Positions 8,353 through 16,273 of a stretch of DNA of 64,000 nt are shown here, piece after piece. The notes beneath the pieces were generated by a model. The model made no database searches and was not told the DNA's origin. It saw only the letters and a program-made list of their open reading frames with translations. The translations under genes were made by a program, and so were the position numbers. This stretch comes from Variovorax sp. JS1663 (GTDB lineage Bacteria; Pseudomonadota; Gammaproteobacteria; Burkholderiales; Burkholderiaceae_C): NCBI RefSeq assembly GCF_002157355.1, contig NZ_LYMK01000039.1:1-64000 (forward strand), written 5' to 3'. The first letter of the stretch is position 1, and each line of letters begins with the position of its first letter.

Positions 8353-9024
8353 ATGACCGAGAACGAGGCGCGCGAAGAGATCTGCCGCATCGGCCGCAGC
8401 CTCTTCGAGCGCGGCTACGTGCACGCCACCGCGGGCAACATCAGCGTGCGGCTGGACGACGGCTTCCTGATCACGCCGACCGATGCCTGCCTGGGCTTTC
8501 TCGATCCTGCCCGGCTTGCGCGGCTCGACGGGCGGTTCCAGCAGACCGGCGGCGACCGCGCCAGCAAGACCATCGCGCTGCATGCCCGCATCTATGCTGC
8601 CGCGACGGCCTTCGACCCCGGCACCCGCTGCGTGATCCACACCCACAGCACGCACTGCGTGGCGCTCACGCTCACGGCCCCGTCCGAAGAATTGCTGCCC
8701 GCACTCACGCCCTATTTCGTGATGAAGGTCGGCCATGTGCCGCGCCTCCCCTACCACCGCCCCGGCGCGCCCGAGGCGGCCGAGGCGGTCGCGCAGGCCA
8801 TCCGCCGCTACGGCGAGCGCGGCACGCCGATCCGCGCCGTGATGCTGGAGCGCCTCGGCCCCAACGTCTGGCACGACACGCCGGCCGCGGCCATGGCCGT
8901 GCTGGAGGAACTGGAAGAGACCGCGAGGCTCTTCCACCTGAGCGCGGCGCACGAGCCGCCGCCCCAAGCCCTGGGCCCGGCCCAGATCGACGAACTGCGC
9001 CAGACCTTCGGCGCCCGCTGGTGA
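8353..9024 (+). CDS. otnC: 3-oxo-tetronate 4-phosphate decarboxylase (class II aldolase family)
   Basis: Class II aldolase/adducin-type protein of 223 residues. Family features are HATAGNISVRLDDGFLITPT near residue 25, the acidic and metal-site region TRCVIHTHSTHCVALT near residue 95 with its paired histidines, and a third histidine in MKVGHVPRLPYHRPG. OtnC converts 3-oxo-tetronate 4-phosphate to dihydroxyacetone phosphate and CO2, feeding glycolysis. ATG 8353 was chosen because it starts the aldolase fold; the ORF frame extends upstream through the repeat. Twelve bases separate it from otnI. Confidence 0.9.
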   Translation: MTENEAREEICRIGRSLFERGYVHATAGNISVRLDDGFLITPTDACLGFLDPARLARLDGRFQQTGGDRASKTIALHARIYAAATAFDPGTRCVIHTHSTHCVALTLTAPSEELLPALTPYFVMKVGHVPRLPYHRPGAPEAAEAVAQAIRRYGERGTPIRAVMLERLGPNVWHDTPAAAMAVLEELEETARLFHLSAAHEPPPQALGPAQIDELRQTFGARW

Positions 9025-9035
9025 GAGCACCCCCC

Positions 9036-9851
9036 ATGCCCCGATTCGCCGCCAACCTCTCGATGCTCTATCCCGAGCTCGATTTCCTCGACCGCTTCGA
9101 GGCCGCCGCCAAGGACGGCTTCCAGGCCGTCGAGTACCTCTTCCCCTACCCCTACGAGCGGCGCGAGCTCAAGGCCCGCCTGTCGGCCAACGGCCTGCAG
9201 CAGGTGCTGTTCAACGGCCCGCCCGGCGACTGGGACGGCGGCGAACGCGGCCTGGCCTGCCTGCCCGGACGCGAGGCCGAGTTCCGCGAAGGCGTGCTGA
9301 AGGCGCTGGACTATGCCGAGGCGCTGGATTGCCCCCGCGTGCACGTCATGGCCGGGCTGGTGCCGGCCGGCACGGAGCGCGAGGCGGTGCAGCCCACCTA
9401 CGTCGAGAACCTGCGCTGGGCCGCGGCCGAGGCCGCCAAGTCCGGGCGCGACCTGCTGATCGAGCCCATCAACACGCGCGACATCCCGCGCTTCTTCCTC
9501 AATCGGCAGGACCATGCGCACGAGATCGCCGAGGCCGTCGGGGCGTCCAACCTGAAGGTGCAGATGGACCTCTACCACTGCCAGATCGTCGAGGGCGACG
9601 TGGCGATGAAGATCCGCAAGTACCTGCCCACCGGCCGCGTCGGCCATTTCCAGATCGCGGGCGTGCCGGAGCGGCACGAACCCGACGTCGGCGAGCTGAA
9701 CCACCCCTACCTGTTCCGCGTGATCGACGAAGTGGCGGCGCAGTGCGGCTGGCAGGGGTGGGTCGGCTGCGAGTACCGGCCCGCGCGCGGTGCCGTGACG
9801 CGTGGCACCTCCGACGGCCTCGGCTGGCTGCGCGTGGTGCCGCAGGCATGA
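9036..9851 (+). CDS. otnI: 2-oxo-tetronate isomerase (hydroxypyruvate isomerase family)
   Basis: TIM-barrel xylose-isomerase-like protein of 271 residues beginning MPRFAANLSMLYPELDFLDR, typical of Hyi/OtnI proteins. Conserved metal-ligand regions are FQAVEYLFPYPYE, LLIEPINTRD, VQMDLYHCQI and the C-terminal VGCEYRPARG. OtnI interconverts 2-oxo-tetronate and 3-oxo-tetronate, joining LtnD to OtnK. A GTG at 9021 overlapping the otnC stop is an alternative start, but ATG 9036 matches the family N-terminus. Its stop overlaps the next start (ATGA at 9848). Confidence 0.9.
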   Translation: MPRFAANLSMLYPELDFLDRFEAAAKDGFQAVEYLFPYPYERRELKARLSANGLQQVLFNGPPGDWDGGERGLACLPGREAEFREGVLKALDYAEALDCPRVHVMAGLVPAGTEREAVQPTYVENLRWAAAEAAKSGRDLLIEPINTRDIPRFFLNRQDHAHEIAEAVGASNLKVQMDLYHCQIVEGDVAMKIRKYLPTGRVGHFQIAGVPERHEPDVGELNHPYLFRVIDEVAAQCGWQGWVGCEYRPARGAVTRGTSDGLGWLRVVPQA

Positions 9852-11038
9852 GGCTCGAAGCGCTGCGCATTCCGCCGCGGCTGCGCGGCTTTGCCGCGGG
9901 CGAGGCGGAGGTGTTCGACCTGCAGATCGAGGGCGCGCACGTGGCTGCCATCGAGCCCAGCCGCCAGCCGGCCCGCGGCACGCTGCTGAGCGCGCCCGTC
10001 GACGCGCATGCCCACATCGACAAGAACTACACGGTGCGGGAGGTGGGCGCGGCCGAAGGCAACCTCTTCGCCGCCATCCAGCGCATCGCCGCGCACCGCG
10101 CAGGTTGGACGGCCGAGGGGCTGCGTGTGCGCATGGAGCGCGCCCTCGGCGAGGCCTGGCAGGCCGGCACTCGCGCCTTGCGCACGCACCTGGACTGGAT
10201 CGGCACGGACGCGCCGGCCTCGCTCGCCGTCTTCGAGGAGCTGCGCGCCCGCTGGCATGGCCGCCTGGCGCTGCAGTTCGCCGCGCTGGTGCCGCTGGAC
10301 GTCTACGCCGACGCGGCCGCCGGCGAGCACATCGCGCAGACGGTGCAGCGTGCCGGCGGCGTGCTGGGCGCCTTCGTCTACCGCAACGAGGGCATCGTCC
10401 ACAAGCTGGGCCGCGTGTTCGACCTGGCGCAGGCGCACCAGCTGCCGCTCGACTTCCACGTGGACGAGGGCCTGGATGCCGACGCCACAGGGCTGCGCAG
10501 CATCGCCCAGCTGGCCATCGCGCGCGGCCTGCACGGCCGCGTGGTCTGTGGCCATGCCTGCTCGCTGGCCGTGCAGGAGGACGGCTTCGCCCGCGAGACC
10601 CTCGCCCTGTGCGCGCAGGCCGGCCTGCACCTGGTGGCGCTGCCCACCACCAACCTGTACCTGCAGGGCGCCTGGGACCGGACGCCGGTGCAGCGCGGCA
10701 TCACGCGCATCCGCGAGGCGGCCGCAGCCGGCGTGCGCGCCAGCCTGGCGACCGACAACGTGCAGGACGCCTTCTACCCCTACGGCGGCTACGACCTGAT
10801 CGAGACCTTCGGCCTGGGCGTGCAGATGGCGCACCTGGCCCCGGCCGCCGACTGGCTGGACACCATCACCCTCAACCCCGCGCACGCCCTGGGCCTGGAC
10901 TGGGACGGCCGCATCGCACCCGGCTGCCCGGCCGACCTCGTGCTGCTGGCGGCGCGCGACGAACACGAACTGCTGGACGCGCGCGGACGCCGCCGCACGG
11001 TCATCCGCGCCGGCCGCATCCTGGAGAAAACCGAATGA
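9848..11038 (+). CDS. Cytosine-deaminase-like amidohydrolase
   Basis: 396-residue metal-dependent amidohydrolase. The metal and catalytic residues of the cytosine deaminase group are visible: DAHAHID with H54 and H56, FHVDEG with a His and the catalytic Glu near 204-207, CGHA with a His near 237, and ATDNVQDAFYPYGG with the conserved Asp near 306. The N- and C-terminal strands form the usual beta-sandwich (PGCPADLVLL). The substrate is unknown; pyrimidines, pterins and triazine-like rings are known for relatives. Both ends overlap neighbours by ATGA, so it is part of the otn operon although no amidohydrolase step is needed for threonate. CodA-like activity is an inference. Confidence 0.8.
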   Translation: MRLEALRIPPRLRGFAAGEAEVFDLQIEGAHVAAIEPSRQPARGTLLSAPVDAHAHIDKNYTVREVGAAEGNLFAAIQRIAAHRAGWTAEGLRVRMERALGEAWQAGTRALRTHLDWIGTDAPASLAVFEELRARWHGRLALQFAALVPLDVYADAAAGEHIAQTVQRAGGVLGAFVYRNEGIVHKLGRVFDLAQAHQLPLDFHVDEGLDADATGLRSIAQLAIARGLHGRVVCGHACSLAVQEDGFARETLALCAQAGLHLVALPTTNLYLQGAWDRTPVQRGITRIREAAAAGVRASLATDNVQDAFYPYGGYDLIETFGLGVQMAHLAPAADWLDTITLNPAHALGLDWDGRIAPGCPADLVLLAARDEHELLDARGRRRTVIRAGRILEKTE

Positions 11039-11493
11039 GCATGGGCAAACCGATGGCCAACTACGCGGCCGCCAAGCGCGTGGGCGACTTCGTCTTCATG
11101 AGCGGCGTGGTTGCCGTCGACCCGGCCACGCGCCGCGCCGTCATGGGCTACGAACAGATTCCCGAGGAGGCCCGCGAGGCCCTGCGCGGCCTGGGCTACG
11201 CCACCGGCCAGATGTCGGTGGACGTGTTCGAGGCGCCGGTGGTGGCGCAGAGCTGGTTCGTGCTGGAGCGCATCCGCCAGATCGCGGCCGAGCACGGCGG
11301 CACCATGGACGACGTGGTCAAGCTGGTCCAGTACTTCCGCCGCCTGCCCGACTACGCCCTCTACAACCGCGTGCGCGGCCTGTTCTACCCGGGCGAGCCG
11401 CCGGTCAGCACGGTGGTGGAGGTCTCCCGCTTCCTGCCGGGGGACGAAGTCCTCGTGGAGGTGGAGGCGACGATGTATCTGCCGCAGCACTGA
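11035..11493 (+). CDS. Rid (YjgF/YER057c/UK114) family protein
   Basis: 152 residues with the Rid fold pattern: VGDFVFMSGVVAVDP, MDDVVKLVQYFRRLPDYALYNRVRGLFYP and STVVEVSRFLPGDEVLVEVEATM. Archetypal RidA deaminates enamines/imines with an Arg in the PARS loop; here the loop reads EPPVSTV, with Val (about residue 124) in place of Arg, and there is a long insertion (YEQIPEEAREALRGLGYATG). It is therefore probably not a standard RidA imine deaminase. The start overlaps the amidohydrolase stop, so the two are likely translated together. Last gene of the operon. Confidence 0.82.
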   Translation: MSMGKPMANYAAAKRVGDFVFMSGVVAVDPATRRAVMGYEQIPEEAREALRGLGYATGQMSVDVFEAPVVAQSWFVLERIRQIAAEHGGTMDDVVKLVQYFRRLPDYALYNRVRGLFYPGEPPVSTVVEVSRFLPGDEVLVEVEATMYLPQH

Positions 11494-11761
11494 CGGGTTG
11501 GCCCCCTCGCAGCGCGCCTCGCGCGCCGGCGCGGCCTGGGTGTGCCCGCGGATGAAAAGTCTCGTGGAATCTCGCAAATCGTGGCATTTCGCACAACCGA
11601 GTGCGGCGGGGGCGCGTAATCCCCTGCAACGCGAGGCGGCGTGGATCGTTAATCAGGACGAGCCCAGGCACGGTTGATGCAAGGCCACCGGCAGGAGGGT
11701 TCACATGCCGGCTCGCTTGATCAAGGCGTTCAATTCCTTGCCCTTTTTGCAGGAGACGATC
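11494..11761. other. Intergenic region between the otn operon and a small gene
   Basis: 268 bases without a convincing gene. The frames that continue through it have the skewed composition of shadow ORFs. Base composition is less GC-rich from about 11550, and a ribosome-binding site AGGAGAC lies at 11751-11757 before ATG 11762. It probably holds the terminator of the otn operon and the promoter of the small gene, but I could not identify a clear stem-loop or a matched -35/-10 pair. Confidence 0.4.
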
Positions 11762-11980
11762 ATGTCGCACAGTTCCACGATGCAGAACGCGGAAGCGTTC
11801 GAGATCCGCTTCCAGTCATTGTTCAATCAGGGGCGCGCACTGACCTTCCCCTGCGACAGCACGGGGATGGTCAATCTGGACGCGATGAGCGAGAAGGCCC
11901 GCAACAACTACCTTTTCGCGCGCGGCATGATCGGCCGCGAGTACGCGATGCCCTTCGTCCAGGCTTGCGAACCGCACTGA
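11762..11980 (+). CDS. Small conserved-looking protein of unknown function, 72 residues
   Basis: Starts MSHSSTMQNAEAFEIRFQSL and ends MIGREYAMPFVQACEPH. ATG 11762 is preceded by AGGAG at good spacing. An upstream ATG at 11705 would add 19 residues but lacks comparable support. No signal peptide, membrane helix or metal motif. It is fairly rich in aromatic and charged residues, and reads like a folded cytosolic protein. Its lower GC codon use (for example TTC AAT CAG) differs slightly from its neighbours. It stands alone, converging on the tetR gene. Confidence 0.6.
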   Translation: MSHSSTMQNAEAFEIRFQSLFNQGRALTFPCDSTGMVNLDAMSEKARNNYLFARGMIGREYAMPFVQACEPH

Positions 11981-11985
11981 CCGCC

Positions 11986-12005
11986 GCTTGACGAAATCGT
12001 CAAGC
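11986..12005. promoter_or_regulatory. Perfect palindrome between convergent genes
   Basis: GCTTGACGAAATCGTCAAGC: 9-base arms around AA. The inner 16 bases TTGACGA-AA-TCGTCAA have the same plan as the RutR operator consensus TTGACCA-N2-TGGTCAA, and a RutR-like gene ends 41 bases away. A related half, TTTGACGATTTGATGA, follows at about 12017. It could be a TetR-family operator in an unusual place or an mRNA hairpin; there is no T-run, so a standard intrinsic terminator is unlikely. Confidence 0.45.
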
Positions 12006-12045
12006 CACTGCCGCGGTTTGACGATTTGATGAATGGCGGTGCGCC

Positions 12046-12717
12046 TCAGCGCACTCCGGCCCCCTTCAGCAGGAATTCCGTCACCTGCTCGGTGAGATAC
12101 CGCCGGTCCTTCTCGTCGCTGACCGGCACGTCGCGGAAATAGGCCACCTGGGCCGCATGGTCGGCGTAGAACTGGGTCACGGCCCAGAGGTGGAAGAGAA
12201 AGAGCATCGGGTCCACCGGATCCATCAGCCCGCGGTGGATCCAGTTCTGGATGACGGCAGCGGCCTGGTTGGTGCGCTGCTTGCTCGTCCCCATCATTTC
12301 CCGGATCACCGGCGCACCCCGCATCATCTCGGCCGCGAAGATCCGCGAGCGCAGCGGATGCTCGAAGGAGAACAGCATCTTGCGCTGGATCAGGTCCGTG
12401 AGCACCTTGCGCGGGCCGAAAGCCTCGTCGCTGAAGCCGAACACGCCGATCCAGTCGTTGATGATGTCCTGCAGCACCTGGCGGTAGAGCGCCTCCTTGC
12501 TCTCGATGTAGTAGTGCAGCTGCGCCTTCGACAGCCCCGCCTTGTCGGCGATGGCCTGGGTGGAGGCGCCGGCCAGCCCGTCGGCCGCGAAGACCTCGAC
12601 CGCCGCCTGGTAGATCACCCCCAGCACCTGCGTGTACTTGCGCGCGCGGCCGCGCGTGGCGGGCGCGTCGGCCTCCTCGGCGGTCATGGAGTCGGTGGCG
12701 CTGGATCGTCGGGTCAT
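12046..12717 (-). CDS. TetR-family regulator, RutR-like
   Basis: 223 residues from ATG 12717. The DNA-binding helix-turn-helix lies at about residues 30-75 (VFAADGLAGASTQAIADKAGLSKAQLHYYIESKEALY as consecutive segments), and the remaining part matches the YcdC/RutR-type ligand domain pattern (DIINDW, FSFEHPLRSRIFAAEMMRGAP, NWIHRGLMDPVDPMLFLFHLWAVTQFYADH). RutR of E. coli senses uracil and thymine; here the ligand is unknown. It is the last gene of a leftward catabolic/transport operon and probably represses it. Candidate operators are the palindromes at 18792 and 11986. The ORF extends upstream in frame, but the residues before 12717 are a shadow of the reductase gene. Confidence 0.88.
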   Translation of the reverse strand: MTRRSSATDSMTAEEADAPATRGRARKYTQVLGVIYQAAVEVFAADGLAGASTQAIADKAGLSKAQLHYYIESKEALYRQVLQDIINDWIGVFGFSDEAFGPRKVLTDLIQRKMLFSFEHPLRSRIFAAEMMRGAPVIREMMGTSKQRTNQAAAVIQNWIHRGLMDPVDPMLFLFHLWAVTQFYADHAAQVAYFRDVPVSDEKDRRYLTEQVTEFLLKGAGVR

Positions 12718-12752
12718 CGGGACTGCATGGTGCCAGAGTGGCGGCGCTGCGC

Positions 12753-13715
12753 TCAGAGGTCCAGCACCAGCTCTTCGCCCTTGGCGCGCGAGCAGCACAG
12801 CGCCACCTTCGCGGCGCGCTCGCCGCCGGTCAGGCAGAAGTCGCGGTGCTCGGCGCCGGCGCCCTCCGCGCCGACCACGCAGGTGCCGCACAGGCCCTGC
12901 TCGCAGGAGATGGGGATGTCGATGCCGAAGGCATGCAGGGCATCCACCGCCGTCTGGTCGGCCGCCACCGGCACGCTGATGCCGCGCCGGGCGAGCCGCA
13001 GCGTGAAGGGCCGGCCGCCCGCCACCGCCGCACCGGCGGGGGCCGCGAAGTACTCGGCATGCTGCGCCTCCTCCGGCCAATGGGCCGCGGCTTCGCGCAC
13101 GGCCGCCATGAAGCCGCCGGGGCCGCAGACATACAGGTGGGCGCGGGGCGGACGCTCGGCCAGCAGCTGCCGAAGGTCGATCTTCCGCCCGGCCTCGCCG
13201 GTGTCGAAATGCAGCCGCACGTGCGGCGCCAGCAACGGCGTGCGCAGCGCCTCGGCGAAGGCCAGGTGCTCCTCGCCGCGCACGAAGAGGCAGAGCACGA
13301 AGTCGGCGCCCTCGCGCGCCAGCGCCTGCGCCATTGCCAGCAGCGGCGTCATGCCGATGCCGCCGGCCAGCAGCAGGTGGCGGCGGGCCTCGGGGCGGAT
13401 CGGGAAAGTGTTGCGCGGCGCGCTGATCGGGATCAGGTCGCCCTCGCGCACCCGGGCATGCATCGAGGCCGAGCCGCCGCGGCTCGCCGCCTCGCGCTTG
13501 ACGCCGATCAGGTAGGAGGACGCCGCCGCCTCGCCGTGCGCGCGCGCCAGCGAGTACTGGCGCGAGAAGCCGCCGGGCATGTGCACGTCGATGTGGGCCC
13601 CGGCCTGGTAGGGCGGCAGGGCGCGGCCGGCCGGGTGGGCCAGCTCGAAGGACAGGATCTCCGGCGTCTGGCGCGCGATGCGCGCCACCCGCACGGTGAG
13701 GGTGCGCTCGGCCAT
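12753..13715 (-). CDS. Phthalate-dioxygenase-reductase-type flavin/2Fe-2S oxidoreductase
   Basis: 320 residues. FMN-binding motif RQYSL at 52-56, NAD-binding LLLAGGIGMTPLLAMAQAL near 114-132 and CGPGGFM near 197, and a C-terminal plant-type 2Fe-2S domain with CEQGLCGTC (C271, C276, C279) and a fourth cysteine near 307. Such proteins (VanB, PDR type) pass electrons from NADH to a Rieske oxygenase or another acceptor. No Rieske oxygenase is encoded in the window, so the partner is unknown. The FAD-linked oxidase two genes upstream is one possible partner by context. It lies 4 bases downstream of the binding-protein gene. Confidence 0.88.
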   Translation of the reverse strand: MAERTLTVRVARIARQTPEILSFELAHPAGRALPPYQAGAHIDVHMPGGFSRQYSLARAHGEAAASSYLIGVKREAASRGGSASMHARVREGDLIPISAPRNTFPIRPEARRHLLLAGGIGMTPLLAMAQALAREGADFVLCLFVRGEEHLAFAEALRTPLLAPHVRLHFDTGEAGRKIDLRQLLAERPPRAHLYVCGPGGFMAAVREAAAHWPEEAQHAEYFAAPAGAAVAGGRPFTLRLARRGISVPVAADQTAVDALHAFGIDIPISCEQGLCGTCVVGAEGAGAEHRDFCLTGGERAAKVALCCSRAKGEELVLDL

Positions 13716-13719
13716 GGTG

Positions 13720-14739
13720 CTACTTCGCAGCCGCCTTCCGCAGTTCCAGGCCCGTGCCCTTGTTGACGAACTGCGTCGTGTAAGCCTCGGCGTAGTTGAA
13801 GTCGCCGTCCTTGTACAAGCCGGTGGCGATGGTCTTGTCGTGGAAGTCTTTCATCCGCGCATCGCTGATCGCACCGATGCCCTTGGTGGCCGCGTCGCCG
13901 ACGTCGATGTGGTCGCGCAGGATCGGAATGGACTTCTCGATGTACTCGTCGCTGATGTCCGGGTTGATCTTCCTGATCAGCGCATCGGCCGCCTTGCGGT
14001 CGCCATAGAGGTAGTTGTAGTAGCCGATGTTGGATGCCTCGACGAAGCGCCGGACCAGGTCCGGCTTGGTCTTCACGAGTTCCTGCCGCGTCTCGATCAC
14101 CATGCCGTAGGTCGACCAGCCCGCGTCGGCCAGCGACAGCACCACCGGCTTGAAGCCGGCCTGCTTCTCCACCGCCAGCGGCTCCGAGGTCGCATAGGCC
14201 TGCTGCACCGACTGCTTGTCGGCCAGGAACTGCGACAGGCTGTAGTTGTAGGGGCGCACCTGCTCGTCGCGCATGCCGTAGGCCTTCTTCATCCACTGCC
14301 AGTAGCTGATCTGGCCATCCTTGGCCAGCAGCACGGTCTTGGCCTTGGTGAGGTCCGCGAACTTCTCGATGCCCTGGCCCGGGTGGGCGATGATGGCCTG
14401 CGGGTCCTTCTGGAAGTAGGCCGCGACCACTACCGTCGGCACCTTCTGCTTGATGTTGTCGAAGGCCATCAGCATGTTGCCGGTCATCAGGAAATCCACC
14501 TTGCCGGCCGGCAGCATGGGCCGGTTGTTGACCTGCGGGCCGCCCTGCTGGATGTCCACGTCGAGGCCGAACTTCCTGTAGGTGCCGTCGGCCAGCGCCT
14601 GGTAGAAGCCCCCGTGGCCGGGCTGGGCGCGCCAGTTGGTGGCGAGCACCACCTTGTCCTGCGCGATGGCGGCGAAGGCGTAGCCGGCCAGCAGGGTGGC
14701 CAGCAGGGCGCGGGCGGCGAAGGGGGCTTGAAGCTTCAT
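13720..14739 (-). CDS. NMT1/SsuA-type ABC transporter substrate-binding protein
   Basis: 339 residues with a cleavable signal peptide (MKLQAPFAARALLATLLAGY then AFAAIAQ; cleavage after AIAQ likely). The mature part (KVVLATNWRAQPGHGGFYQA, KVDFLMTGNMLMAFDN, SYWQWMKKAYGM) matches the NMT1/ThiY-like periplasmic binding family, whose ligands include taurine, nitrate, pyrimidines and riboflavin. It should deliver the substrate to the permease and ATPase encoded upstream in the same operon. A repeat element (14769-14876) separates it from the FAD oxidase gene. The ligand is unknown. Confidence 0.9.
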   Translation of the reverse strand: MKLQAPFAARALLATLLAGYAFAAIAQDKVVLATNWRAQPGHGGFYQALADGTYRKFGLDVDIQQGGPQVNNRPMLPAGKVDFLMTGNMLMAFDNIKQKVPTVVVAAYFQKDPQAIIAHPGQGIEKFADLTKAKTVLLAKDGQISYWQWMKKAYGMRDEQVRPYNYSLSQFLADKQSVQQAYATSEPLAVEKQAGFKPVVLSLADAGWSTYGMVIETRQELVKTKPDLVRRFVEASNIGYYNYLYGDRKAADALIRKINPDISDEYIEKSIPILRDHIDVGDAATKGIGAISDARMKDFHDKTIATGLYKDGDFNYAEAYTTQFVNKGTGLELRKAAAK

Positions 14740-14768
14740 GGCTTGTCTTCCTTGGGTCTGGGGGAAAG

Positions 14769-14876
14769 GTGGAAAGGGAGAGAGGCGGCCGCCACCGGGC
14801 CGCCCCAAGGCGAGCCGCGCCTCCCCCTCGGGGGGTGGAGTTACACGCAGCGAAGCGAAGTGAAAAGCCGGGGGGC
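14769..14876 (-). repeat. Intercistronic repeat, copy C
   Basis: On the minus strand it begins directly after the stop of the FAD-oxidase gene with GCCCCCCGGCTTTTCACTTC, continues GCTTCGCTGCGTGTAACTCC, then ACCCCCCGAGGGGGAGGCGC and TTGGGGCGGCCCGGTGG. It shares block order with copies at 8271 and 50828. It separates two genes of one operon and can form a CCCCC/GGGGG hairpin. Confidence 0.7.
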
Positions 14877-16271
14877 TCATGTTGCTCGCGCCATGTCGGG
14901 CGTCCAGCCGCGGGTCTTGCCGGGGTTCATCAGGCCCATCGGGTCGCTCTTCTTCTTGAATTCGATCTGCTGCGTGTCGATGGTCTTCATGCCGCCGTCC
15001 TCGATGGTCACGACGTGCGGGTTGAAGATCACGCAGCCGCCCTCGGACTCGATCTCGCGCATCACCTCGTACTGGTGGGCCTCGCCCTTCCAGCGCACCA
15101 GCAGGATCGAGAAGGTGCCGTACTCGCCCCCGGCGCGCGCGAACTCGTGGTGCTGCAGCACGTCGTCGCCGAAGAGCGCAATGTGGCGGTCGACCACCGC
15201 CGGGTCGAAGGGCTGGGCGTAGGCCACCTGCAGGTAGGTCCAGCTGCGGTCCACCTTCAGCGCCTGCAGGGTGGTGTGGTTGTAGGCGCACTCGTAGGCC
15301 GGCGGCAGGCCCATCGCCTGCAGCTCGGCCTCGGTGCCGGCCAGCGAGATGCGGCCGCCGCGCGATGCGGCCAGCGCGTGCAGCGCCGGCATCGAGGCGG
15401 GCGCGGCCATCATGAACATCGCGTGCCGGTCGGGCGGGAAGTGGCTGCCCAGGTTCGCGTAGTAGGGCGAGAAGCGCGCATCCACCGCCGACAGGAGGAA
15501 CAGGTCGATCTCGGGCGTGCTGGCCGCCACGCCGAAGTCCATCACCTGCCGGTAGCTGGGGAACAGGGCGATGCAATGCACCCAATCCACCGCCGGGCTC
15601 AGCGCCACCTCCACGTCGAGGATCACGCCGTTGGTGCCGTAGGCATGGTGCACCTGCTGGATCTCGTCGCCGGCCAGCTCGATCACCCGCGGCTCGCGCT
15701 CCACCGTCATCACGCGCGCGCGCAGCAGGTTGCCCGGGTCGCGCAGGATGCCGTGGCGGATCGAGCCGATGCCGCCGAAGCCGCCCGCGATGAAGCCGCC
15801 GATGGTGGCCACGTGCCAGGTCGACGGCCACATGCGCAGCGCCTGGCCGGTCTCGGCCACCGCCAGCTCGATGTCGTGCATGCGCGCGCCGGCCTGCACG
15901 CGCACCCGGCCCTCGCCGACCCCGAGCACGCGGCACATCGGCGTGACGTCGAGCACCAGCCCGCCCAAGAGCGGTACGCACTGGCCGTAGTTGCCGGTGC
16001 CGCCGGCACGCACGGTGAGCGGCAGCTTCCACTTGGCGGCCACGGCCGCGGCACGGCGCACGTCCTCCTCGGTGCTGACCTTGACGACGAGGTCGGCGAC
16101 GCAGCCGGCGAGCTGCTGCGTGAGGATGGGGCTGTACCAGTAGAAGTCCTTGGACAGCTGCTTGCGCTGGCCGGGCGAGGCGATCACGTTCAGGCCCTGG
16201 AGGTCGCGCGCCACGGCGTCCCAGTCCACGGCGCGGCCGATGGCGCGCTCGGCGATGGTCACGGCATCCAT
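14877..16271 (-). CDS. FAD-binding (PCMH/VAO-type) oxidase
   Basis: 464 residues. The N-terminal FAD domain shows LPLTVRAGGTGNYGQCVPL near residue 100 and ATIGGFIAGGFGGIGSIRHG near 160, the pattern of vanillyl-alcohol-oxidase/glycolate-oxidase-D type flavoproteins. C-terminal sequence (MGLMNPGKTRGW) is the usual family ending. These enzymes oxidise hydroxy acids, aldehydes or amines; the substrate here is unknown. It starts 2 bases after the permease stop and is followed by a repeat element and the binding-protein gene. No signal peptide, so the oxidation is intracellular and follows uptake. Confidence 0.85.
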   Translation of the reverse strand: MDAVTIAERAIGRAVDWDAVARDLQGLNVIASPGQRKQLSKDFYWYSPILTQQLAGCVADLVVKVSTEEDVRRAAAVAAKWKLPLTVRAGGTGNYGQCVPLLGGLVLDVTPMCRVLGVGEGRVRVQAGARMHDIELAVAETGQALRMWPSTWHVATIGGFIAGGFGGIGSIRHGILRDPGNLLRARVMTVEREPRVIELAGDEIQQVHHAYGTNGVILDVEVALSPAVDWVHCIALFPSYRQVMDFGVAASTPEIDLFLLSAVDARFSPYYANLGSHFPPDRHAMFMMAAPASMPALHALAASRGGRISLAGTEAELQAMGLPPAYECAYNHTTLQALKVDRSWTYLQVAYAQPFDPAVVDRHIALFGDDVLQHHEFARAGGEYGTFSILLVRWKGEAHQYEVMREIESEGGCVIFNPHVVTIEDGGMKTIDTQQIEFKKKSDPMGLMNPGKTRGWTPDMARAT

Positions 16272-16273
16272 GG

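Noticed and set aside
13720..16032. 770-residue minus-strand ORF joining the end of the FAD oxidase region to the binding protein
   Set aside because: Its first part is an out-of-frame reading of the FAD oxidase; only the part from ATG 14739 is a real protein with a signal peptide.
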